A DNA stretch of 54,528 nt from Paludibacteraceae bacterium (GTDB lineage: Bacteria > Bacteroidota > Bacteroidia > Bacteroidales > Paludibacteraceae): contig JAGCWE010000061.1 in the NCBI GenBank assembly GCA_017962005.1, forward strand, positions 1 to 54,528, written 5' to 3'. Below, one piece after another: positions 14,127 through 21,994 of this stretch (its first letter is position 1; each line of letters begins with the position of its first letter). Made by a program: the position numbers and the translations under genes. The notes under the pieces were generated by a model. The model was not told the origin of the DNA, made no database searches, and saw only the letters and a program-made list of their open reading frames with translations.

Positions 14127-17100
14127 ATGAAAAAATTTGTTCTTTTGGCAGTTGTCTGCCTGTTTGCTGTTACAGGATTTATCAATGCGCAGTCCTACGG
14201 TATCTTGGTTAACGGCTCGCGCTACTACGCCGGCACGCTCAACCCGAGTCCGATGGATCCGTCCTTCACTGAATACCAGTGTCTCGGCATACCCGTCAAA
14301 AACGGCGATTACCTCCAGCTCTACGACCTTCCCAACAAAGCCGCTTGGGCTGTGGATCTTGACTCCTACAGCGTAAGCGGTATAGCCAGACAGGGCGACC
14401 GGTACACTTGTTCCGCTGACGGATGCTACGACTTCTATATCAAGCTCAAGTATGAGCAGGACCAACTCTACATCGGCAATTCCGCCTCGCAGGACTGTCA
14501 GGATTGGGGCGATGGGGACTTTAACGACAAGAACGGAAGCGCCGTTCCTTCGCAGTGTCCTGATGTGATGATGCAGGGGTTCTATTTCAATTCCTACGAG
14601 ATAAAAGATACTGTCGGTGTCAAGGAAAACCCCGATAAGTACGAGAACGGAACCAATTTCTACGGCGACACCCGCTGGAAGACGCTCTACGACCAGTCCG
14701 GCGAGATTGGCGCGTACTTCGACCTCATCTGGCTGCCGCCATCGGCTATGGCAAGCGGCACGGGCTATCACCCGCGCCAATACTCCAACCAGAACTCCGA
14801 CTGGGGCTCGCGCGCCGAACTGCAGCAGCTCATCGCCTCCTTCCATAACTCCGGCACCAAGGTGGTTGCCGACATGGTACTCAACCACGGCGAGGCGATG
14901 GCTTCGTGGTGCGATTTCGCCCACCTCAACTTCGGCGAATACGGCGAGTTCCAGCCAGACGGCTCTTTCATCTGCCAGACCGACGAGATGAACGATCCCG
15001 CCAATAATACGGAAGCAATGGCGGGTCCGTGCTTCGGAACGGCAACAGGTCCCAATGACGACGGCACCAACTATGCCGCTGCGCGCGACTGGGCGCACGA
15101 CAGCGAGAACGTCCGCGAGATGTTCCGCGCCTATGCCAAGTGGATGCGCAACGTCATCGGTTATGACGGTTTCCGCTACGATGAGTGCAAAGGCTACCAC
15201 ATGAGCCACGTCAATGATTACAACTCTGCGGCGGATGCCTACATCTCCTTTATGGAACTCTGGGACGGCAACGACCGTATATGGCAGGGCATCAAGGATG
15301 CCAACTACAACACGATGGCGCTTGATTTCCAGACCAAGTATTCCACCTTCGATGCCATCGGTCATTTTGACTATTCCAAATGTTTCCTCAATGGCGGCAA
15401 CGGCGGACTGATAGGCAGCGGACGTGCCAAATACGCAGTAACCTTCGTGGACAGCCACGACTGGTTCTATCGCGGCAACGGACAGGAGTTCGGCTGCTCG
15501 TCCGGCAACTGCTATGACGGCATATCCATGTCCGATGACCTCAAGGACCGTCTTCTGCAGGCGATTGCTTACCAGCTCTCCATGCCGGGTGTTCCTTGCA
15601 TCTTCTATCCTCATTGGAACAAGTACAAGGATGCTATCAAGGATATGATCAACGCCCGTCACGTGGCGGGTGTCCATTCCGAAAGTTCTGTGGGCGAGGA
15701 AGAAGGCGATGGCAGCGGTTACAAAGCCACCATCGAAGGCAAGAACGGCAAGCTCATCCTTATGCTCGGCAGCAAGACAGTGCACGAACCGACAGGTGCC
15801 AACGAGTGGCTCGCTACCTACAACTACCGTCTGATGGCTGCCGGTCCGGGATACGCCATGTGGGTTCTTGCTGAAAAGGACTTCGCTCCGCGTATGATTG
15901 TTACGCCCGAAACCTATTTCGAGGACAACATCAACGTGACTGTCAAGCCTGTGGGAGGCTCGTCCGACACCAAGACCGTCTATTACACCACCGATGGTTC
16001 TGACCCCACCACCGCCTCACAGTCCTTCACGGGCGAAAAGACATTCAACTTCACCCAAACCACCACGCTCAAGGTGATGGGTGTGTGCGGTGCGGCGCAG
16101 TCGAAGATACAGACATATACCTACACCTACCGCGAGCCGCTCAAACGTGGCATACAGGTGCATTTCAACAAGCCCGCCGAGTGGGAGAAAGTTTATTTCT
16201 ACGCGTGGATTCCGGGAACGGACGAACAGGGCAACCCCACCTCCGTCAATATGATGGGCGCCTATCCGGGGCAGCGTATCTATGAGGATGCGGAAGGATG
16301 GTACAGCTATGAGTTCGATGCCGCCTTCGAGTCCGTCAATTTCTGCATCTCATCCGGCAACGAGTGCGGACTGCTCAATGTCCGCTCCAACGACCTTGTG
16401 GCGGACTACGACGCTTGGTACGGATGGGAGGAAGGCTTCGAGACGGAAAGCAACTACGAGAAGAAACTGGACGGAAGTGTTGAGCTCAATCCCGCCTTTG
16501 ATTTGGTCATCTCACCCGAAAGCGGCAATTTCCGCGACCTGCAGCAGGGTGAGGACATAACCATAACCGTTGTGGGAAAAACAGGAGCGATGATTTATTA
16601 CTCCATCAACGGTGTTGAGCAGGAACCCGTAGAGAATACTGTCTCGTTCAAGATTACCAACACTTCGACCGTATCGGCATACGCTTATGATGCGGCAACG
16701 AAGCAAAAGACAGATACCTATACCAACACCTACACATACAAAGCCCCGCAGCAGGGTGTCATTACCGTCAAGTTCGCCAAACCCGGCGACTGGGAAGACC
16801 TCTACCTCTATGCGTTCACCCGCGTCAAAGTCGGAACCAAGTATGTGGATACGCCTTACGCCCTTGTGGCGGGACAGTCCGCCAAATGGCCGGGCACGCA
16901 CTGGACATCCATTGACCATTCCGTTGCAGGCGACTCCACCTACACGTGGACGATGCGCGAGGAGGTGAAGGACAAAGACCTTTACATCATCTTCAACGAG
17001 GGACTTAACAAACGCCAGTCGCAGGACATCTACCTTACCGAGAATACCTGCTACGTGTGGAACACCGGTTGTTGGCAGGCTGTCATCGATGAGAACTGCG

Positions 17101-17252
17101 ACGGACTCGCTGATGCCGTTGAACAGGTGGAGCAGGACACGGAACACCGCCTTGACATCACCCGCCCGATGTTCAATATCCTCGGTATGCAGGTCGATGC
17201 GGACTATAAAGGAATCGTCATTCAAAACGGACGAAAGTTCATTCTCAAATAA
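14127..17252 (+). CDS. Secreted GH13 alpha-amylase with two CBM26 modules and T9SS tail
   Basis: The 1041-residue protein begins with a signal peptide ending near INAQ (residue 22). A GH13 barrel holds all four conserved regions: DMVLNH (249-254), GFRYDE with nucleophile D352, FMELWD with acid/base E377, and VDSHD with D445. Its role is therefore to hydrolyse alpha-1,4 bonds in starch outside the cell. A chitobiase-C-like beta domain (YYTTDGSDPTTA) precedes a CBM26-like starch-binding module (about 674-775, KPAEWEKVYFYAW). A second chitobiase-type segment and a second CBM26 (about 877-985, KPGDWEDLYLYAF) follow. The end (MFNILGMQVDADYKGIVIQN then GRKFILK) is a type A T9SS sorting signal. The next gene starts 24 bases downstream, so they form an operon. 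Confidence 0.92.
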   Translation: MKKFVLLAVVCLFAVTGFINAQSYGILVNGSRYYAGTLNPSPMDPSFTEYQCLGIPVKNGDYLQLYDLPNKAAWAVDLDSYSVSGIARQGDRYTCSADGCYDFYIKLKYEQDQLYIGNSASQDCQDWGDGDFNDKNGSAVPSQCPDVMMQGFYFNSYEIKDTVGVKENPDKYENGTNFYGDTRWKTLYDQSGEIGAYFDLIWLPPSAMASGTGYHPRQYSNQNSDWGSRAELQQLIASFHNSGTKVVADMVLNHGEAMASWCDFAHLNFGEYGEFQPDGSFICQTDEMNDPANNTEAMAGPCFGTATGPNDDGTNYAAARDWAHDSENVREMFRAYAKWMRNVIGYDGFRYDECKGYHMSHVNDYNSAADAYISFMELWDGNDRIWQGIKDANYNTMALDFQTKYSTFDAIGHFDYSKCFLNGGNGGLIGSGRAKYAVTFVDSHDWFYRGNGQEFGCSSGNCYDGISMSDDLKDRLLQAIAYQLSMPGVPCIFYPHWNKYKDAIKDMINARHVAGVHSESSVGEEEGDGSGYKATIEGKNGKLILMLGSKTVHEPTGANEWLATYNYRLMAAGPGYAMWVLAEKDFAPRMIVTPETYFEDNINVTVKPVGGSSDTKTVYYTTDGSDPTTASQSFTGEKTFNFTQTTTLKVMGVCGAAQSKIQTYTYTYREPLKRGIQVHFNKPAEWEKVYFYAWIPGTDEQGNPTSVNMMGAYPGQRIYEDAEGWYSYEFDAAFESVNFCISSGNECGLLNVRSNDLVADYDAWYGWEEGFETESNYEKKLDGSVELNPAFDLVISPESGNFRDLQQGEDITITVVGKTGAMIYYSINGVEQEPVENTVSFKITNTSTVSAYAYDAATKQKTDTYTNTYTYKAPQQGVITVKFAKPGDWEDLYLYAFTRVKVGTKYVDTPYALVAGQSAKWPGTHWTSIDHSVAGDSTYTWTMREEVKDKDLYIIFNEGLNKRQSQDIYLTENTCYVWNTGCWQAVIDENCDGLADAVEQVEQDTEHRLDITRPMFNILGMQVDADYKGIVIQNGRKFILK

Positions 17253-17276
17253 ATTAACCCTTAAAACAATAACACT

Positions 17277-19880
17277 ATGAAGAAAATCCTCTTTTCTTTA
17301 ATTTGCGCACTCGGTATGTCGCTCACTGCGTATGCCGAAACGGTGACGCTCTACTATGTGAACTCCAAATCATGGAAAGACGTGAACGCATACGTATGGG
17401 CAGGTGAGGCTTATAAGACTTGGCCGGGCGAGGCAATGACCAAGACCGAAGACCAAGTGAACGGATTTGACGTTTACAGCTACACATTCAACGCAGAGTA
17501 CATTAATGTCATCTTTAACAACGGTAATGGTACTCAAACAAGTGACATGGTTTGGGATGCTGCTACCCCTTATTTCTACGAAAACAAGTGGTACGCTACG
17601 CTCAAAGAAATCTCAGGTATTGCTGGACCGACGACCATTACGCTCTACTATGTGAACACCAACAAGTGGGAGAATGTGAACGCTTACGCTTGGTACACCG
17701 AAGGTGAAACCAACCACGTATTACATGACTGGCCCGGTGGGGCAATGTACAAGACCGAAGACCAAGTGAACGGATTTGACGTTTACAGCTTCACGTTCGC
17801 TCGCGAATATGTGAATGTCATCTTCAACGATGGTGGTGCAAACAAGACCGCTGACCTGACATGGAATGCAGCTACTCCTTATTACTATGGCGACAAGTGG
17901 TATGCTGACCTCAAAGACATTCCTGCTCCTGCCACGACCGTTACTCTTTACTACGTGAACACCAACAAGTGGGAGAACGTGAACGCATACGTTTGGGCAG
18001 ATGACGCGTATAAGTCTTGGCCCGGCGAGGCAATGACCAAAACAGGTGATCAAGTGAACGGCTTTGACGTTTACAGCTACACGTTCCCTACAGACTATGT
18101 CAATGTTATCTTCAGCTTAAACGATGCTGTTAAGACCGCTGACCTGACATGGAACGCAGCTACTCCTTACTACTATGGTGACAAGTGGTATGCCGACCTC
18201 AAAGACATCCCCGCTCCTGCCTCAACCGTTACACTCTACTACGTGAACACCAACAAGTGGGAGAACGTGAACGCATACGCTTGGTACACCGAAGGTGAGA
18301 CCAACCACGAGAAAGCCGCTTGGTCAGGAGAAGCAATGACCAAGACCGGTGACCAAGTGAACGGCTTTGATGTATATAGCTACACGCTTGAGACAGAATA
18401 TGTGAATGTCATCTTCAACGATGGTGGTACAAACAAGACCGCTGACCTGACATGGAATGCAGCAACCCCCTACTACTATGGTGACAAGTGGTATGCTGAC
18501 CTCAAGGACATTCCCGCTCCTGCCACGACCGTTACTCTTTACTACGTGAACACGAACAAGTGGGAGAACGTGAACGCATACGCTTGGTACACCGAAGGTG
18601 AGACCAACCACGAGAAAGCTGCTTGGTCAGGAGAAGCAATGACGAAGACCGTTGACCAAGTGAACGGCTTTGATGTATATAGCTACACGCTCGGGACGGA
18701 ATATGTTAATATCATCTTCAACGATGGTGGTACAAACAAGACCGCTGACCTGACATGGGATGCTGCTACTCCCTACTACTATGGTGACAAGTGGTATGCC
18801 GCCCTTAAGGACATCCCCGCTCCTGCCACGACCGTTACGCTGTACTACGTGAACACGAACAAGTGGGAGACCGTGAACGCCTACGTATGGTACAAGGAAG
18901 GTGAGACCACCCACGAGAAGGCCGCTTGGGCAGGCGAAGCGATGACGAAGACTGCTGACCAAGTGAACGGCTTCGATGTATACAGCTACACCTTTGAGAC
19001 AGAGTATGTGAATGTACTCTTCACGAATGGCACGAACCAGACGGCTGACCTGACTTGGAATGCCGCAACTCCTTACTACTACGGTGACAAGTGGTATGCG
19101 GCATTGGAGGACATCCCCGCCGCTTCCGACCCGACGACCGTTACGCTGTACTACGTGAACACGAACAAGTGGGAGACCGTCAACGCCTACGTATGGTACA
19201 AGGAAGGTGAGACCACCCACGAGAAGGCCGCTTGGGCAGGCGAAGCGATGACCAAGACTGCTGACCAAGTGAACGGCTTTGACGTATACAGTTACACCTT
19301 CGAGACAGAGTATGTAAATGTTATCTTTACAGATGGCACGAACCAGACCGCAGACCTGACTTGGGATGTTGCTGCTCCTTACTACTATGGTGACAAGTGG
19401 TATGCTGCCCTTAATGATATTCCTGCAGCAGGTGAAATCACACGCGTTGACTACACACTCCTCAATGCAGGCGAACTGGCTAACGACAATGCCAAGATGT
19501 TCGTTCACACATGGGGTGATGGTATGGGCGATGAAGATATCCTGATGACCGCCGTTATGGACGGAGAGGCTGTTGTAGCATACAAAGCAGCTATCAACGA
19601 CCTCACGCAGAACCTCGTATTCGTTCGTATGAACCCCGAAGCGGAAGCCATTGATTGGGAAAACAACTGGGGCAAATCGGCGGATCTCGTTCGTTGCGAG
19701 GACAACAAGGCTTATTTCACAGGTTGGAGCGAAAGCACCATCAATGTTTCGTGCGATGCTCCGACCGATGTTGAAATCGTAGAGCGGAACACGGAGAACG
19801 GCAAGGTTATCGAAAACGGTATCCTCTACATCCTCCGTGACGGCAAACGCTACAATGCACAAGGTGTGGAAGTTAAATAA
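17277..19880 (+). CDS. Secreted protein with seven tandem CBM26-like starch-binding repeats
   Basis: The 867-residue protein has a signal peptide (MKKILFSLICALGMSLTAYA) and then seven modules of about 92-100 residues (22-718). Each starts TVTLYYVNTNKWENVNAY and continues with WPGEAMTK, NGFDVYSYTF, YVNVIFNDG, TADLTWNAATPYYYGDKWYA. This is the CBM26 pattern (Trp/Tyr-rich face, WPG, VIFNDG), so the protein should bind alpha-glucan chains many times over. No catalytic domain is present. A beta domain of about 120 residues follows, then the tail KVIENGILYILRDGKRYNAQ with GVEVK. It probably acts as a surface starch scaffold next to the amylase. Repeats 4/5 and 6/7 are almost identical, even at DNA level, which indicates recent duplication. 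Confidence 0.88.
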   Translation: MKKILFSLICALGMSLTAYAETVTLYYVNSKSWKDVNAYVWAGEAYKTWPGEAMTKTEDQVNGFDVYSYTFNAEYINVIFNNGNGTQTSDMVWDAATPYFYENKWYATLKEISGIAGPTTITLYYVNTNKWENVNAYAWYTEGETNHVLHDWPGGAMYKTEDQVNGFDVYSFTFAREYVNVIFNDGGANKTADLTWNAATPYYYGDKWYADLKDIPAPATTVTLYYVNTNKWENVNAYVWADDAYKSWPGEAMTKTGDQVNGFDVYSYTFPTDYVNVIFSLNDAVKTADLTWNAATPYYYGDKWYADLKDIPAPASTVTLYYVNTNKWENVNAYAWYTEGETNHEKAAWSGEAMTKTGDQVNGFDVYSYTLETEYVNVIFNDGGTNKTADLTWNAATPYYYGDKWYADLKDIPAPATTVTLYYVNTNKWENVNAYAWYTEGETNHEKAAWSGEAMTKTVDQVNGFDVYSYTLGTEYVNIIFNDGGTNKTADLTWDAATPYYYGDKWYAALKDIPAPATTVTLYYVNTNKWETVNAYVWYKEGETTHEKAAWAGEAMTKTADQVNGFDVYSYTFETEYVNVLFTNGTNQTADLTWNAATPYYYGDKWYAALEDIPAASDPTTVTLYYVNTNKWETVNAYVWYKEGETTHEKAAWAGEAMTKTADQVNGFDVYSYTFETEYVNVIFTDGTNQTADLTWDVAAPYYYGDKWYAALNDIPAAGEITRVDYTLLNAGELANDNAKMFVHTWGDGMGDEDILMTAVMDGEAVVAYKAAINDLTQNLVFVRMNPEAEAIDWENNWGKSADLVRCEDNKAYFTGWSESTINVSCDAPTDVEIVERNTENGKVIENGILYILRDGKRYNAQGVEVK
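17340..19434 (+). repeat. Seven tandem DNA repeats of about 280-300 bp inside the CBM26 gene
   Basis: Units start near 17340, 17632, 17935, 18226, 18529, 18832 and 19135. Many stretches are identical between adjacent units, so copy number may vary by recombination and short-read assembly may be wrong here. Confidence 0.85.
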
Positions 19881-19902
19881 CTCTCACGCAGAACATTTTC
19901 AG

Positions 19903-19929
19903 GCAAGGGCGGCTGATTACCGCCCTTGC
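19903..19929 (+). terminator. Hairpin between the CBM26 gene and the C10 protease gene
   Basis: A perfect 10-bp stem GCAAGGGCGG (19903-19912 with 19920-19929) has a 7-base loop. The U-tract is weak (TTACCAAATTT), so termination may be partial and the downstream genes could be reached by read-through. Confidence 0.6.
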
Positions 19930-19967
19930 TTACCAAATTTGCCCGCAAGGACAATAAACCAAAAACT

Positions 19968-21971
19968 ATGAACAGAATACTTGCTATCTTCTTCTCCCTC
20001 TCAATGGCTCTTCCCCTTTTTTCTGGTGAACGTACCGTTGAGCAAGCAGCTGGATTAGCGGCAAACTTCGTCAAAAAACAATCTGGTTTCCGTATGCGTC
20101 ATCAGGCTCCTGCCGAGGCTTCTGATATGCAGTTGGCATACACGGGTATGGTGAAAGACCAACCGGTTCCCGCGTACTACGTTTTCAACAGTCCGGATAA
20201 CGAAGAAGCTGTTTTTATCTCCGCAGATGACCGCACGCAACCCGTCTTGGGATATATCGAGGCAGGAGGTTTTGACTACAATACAGCTAACCCGAGCCTG
20301 CGCTGGTGGCTTAACCGTTACAGCCGGCAACTCGCTGCCATCAGTGAAATAGAAGACATACAGGCATCCTCCCCTGCGGAAACCTACACCTCCGTTGCCC
20401 CCCTTCTCGGCAAAATAGAGTACGATCAGGAGAAACCGTACAGCAACCTATGCCCTCTTGACGGCACCCACCGCTCGCTGACGGGCTGCGTGGCAACCGC
20501 TGCCGCACAGGTGATGCGCTTCTGGAAATACCCCGCACAAGGCACCGGCTCACATTCCTATACCAGCAGCGGACTCAGGAAACAGGTCTCGGCCGATTTC
20601 AACGTGCCTTACGACTGGGACAATATGCTCGAGTCTTACAGCGGTTCCTACAATGCTACACAAGCTTCCGCTATTGCCACTCTGATGTTCCACTGCGGCG
20701 TGGCGTGCGATATGGATTATTCGTACAATGACGGGAGTGCAGCCTATACCGATGATATGGCTGCTGGTCTTACGAAGTACTTCGGGTACAGAGTTTCCAA
20801 ATTCGTCACTCAAATCAGCGCGCGCGACTACGGCGGTGCAGCCAATTTTACACCCGCTGAATATTCCGTCAAAACGACACAGATACGCGACTATATCTAT
20901 GCCGATCTTGAGCAGGGGCGTCCCGTCATTCTTGGCGGTAACGACACCTACGGTGAGGGCGGACACGAGTTCGTCTGCGACGGACGCGATGCCAACGGAC
21001 GTCTGCATATCAACTGGGGCTGGTCAGGCGACGGAAACGGCTATTTCGCCATCACCGCACTTGATTATGACGGCTATGAGTTCTCCTCCGACCTCGATGC
21101 CATCCTCGGTGTCGAACCCGCGCAGACAGAATACGTTCCCGTTGAAAGCATCTCCCTTAACCCTTCTTCGCTAACCCTTAAAATCAACGAGAAACAAACC
21201 GTTGTTGTAAATATTCTTCCTGCTAACTCATCCGTCCGCATAGCTTCGTGGACTTCCTCCGACCCTGCTGTCGCGTCTGTCAGCAACGGTACGGTCAAGG
21301 GTGTCAGTCAAGGCACAGCCGTCATCACAGCCACTGCTGAAGGCCGACAGGCAACAGCCACTGTTACCGTCACCTCCGAAGTTGTAGCCTCTCAGGATTT
21401 CATCCTCGTTACAGACGACGCGAACCTCCAAGTAGGAGACCAGATACTCATCGTCAACGAAGACAATCAAGTGGCTTTGGGGGCAACGCAAAACAAGAAC
21501 AACCGCTCCGAAGCGTCTGTCTTCATCAACGGCAACGCCATCCAAATAGATGAGAACAATACCGATGCGCAGATTATAACCCTCACGCAGGGACTCTCCC
21601 AGGGGACATTCGGACTTCTTACTCCCGACGGATATCTCTATGCCGCATCGTCAAGCAAAAACTACCTCCGCTCACAGGCCCAACTCACAGATGACGCGTC
21701 GTGGACTATCAGCATTACTGACGGCGAAGCACTCATTACCGCACAAGGAAACAATACCCGCAACACTATCAGTTATAATTCGCACAATCAGATCTTTTCC
21801 ACCTACAAACTCCTGCAAGCCCCCGTTGCCGTCTATGCCCGTATGAATCATACCGGCTTACCCGTCCTGCAAGCGGACCAACCTGCTGCCAGCAAACTCT
21901 TCCGCAACGGTAGACTGGTCATTGTCATCGATGACAAAGAATACAATGCACAAGGCATACAAACACGATAA
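19968..21971 (+). CDS. Secreted C10 (streptopain-like) cysteine protease with Ig-like domain
   Basis: The start is set at ATG 19968, directly before the signal peptide MNRILAIFFSLSMALPLFSG. An upstream TTG (19926) would bury it. The 667-residue protein has a SpeB-type pro-region (EQAAGLAANFVKKQ ... AVFISADDRTQPVLGYIE) and the peptidase core with catalytic Cys174 in TGCVATAAAQVM and His333 in GGHEFVCDG, followed by HINWGWSGDGNGYF. A Big_2-like Ig domain (about 395-475, SISLNPSSLTLKINEKQTV) and another beta domain precede the tail KLFRNGRLVIVIDDKEYNAQ. Its role in the locus may be maturation of exported proteins or nutrient peptide release; neither is shown. It is 23 bases upstream of the next GH13 gene. 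Confidence 0.9.
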   Translation: MNRILAIFFSLSMALPLFSGERTVEQAAGLAANFVKKQSGFRMRHQAPAEASDMQLAYTGMVKDQPVPAYYVFNSPDNEEAVFISADDRTQPVLGYIEAGGFDYNTANPSLRWWLNRYSRQLAAISEIEDIQASSPAETYTSVAPLLGKIEYDQEKPYSNLCPLDGTHRSLTGCVATAAAQVMRFWKYPAQGTGSHSYTSSGLRKQVSADFNVPYDWDNMLESYSGSYNATQASAIATLMFHCGVACDMDYSYNDGSAAYTDDMAAGLTKYFGYRVSKFVTQISARDYGGAANFTPAEYSVKTTQIRDYIYADLEQGRPVILGGNDTYGEGGHEFVCDGRDANGRLHINWGWSGDGNGYFAITALDYDGYEFSSDLDAILGVEPAQTEYVPVESISLNPSSLTLKINEKQTVVVNILPANSSVRIASWTSSDPAVASVSNGTVKGVSQGTAVITATAEGRQATATVTVTSEVVASQDFILVTDDANLQVGDQILIVNEDNQVALGATQNKNNRSEASVFINGNAIQIDENNTDAQIITLTQGLSQGTFGLLTPDGYLYAASSSKNYLRSQAQLTDDASWTISITDGEALITAQGNNTRNTISYNSHNQIFSTYKLLQAPVAVYARMNHTGLPVLQADQPAASKLFRNGRLVIVIDDKEYNAQGIQTR

Positions 21972-21994
21972 TCATCTTTTAATCCCATATCCCT

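Noticed and set aside
13986-15785. A 599-codon minus-strand open frame
   Set aside because: It is antisense to the amylase, whose GH13 motifs and signal peptide are unmistakable. The minus product shows no recognisable domain.
17340-19434. Regular repeats considered as CRISPR or satellite DNA
   Set aside because: The repeats are in frame and encode conserved CBM26 modules.
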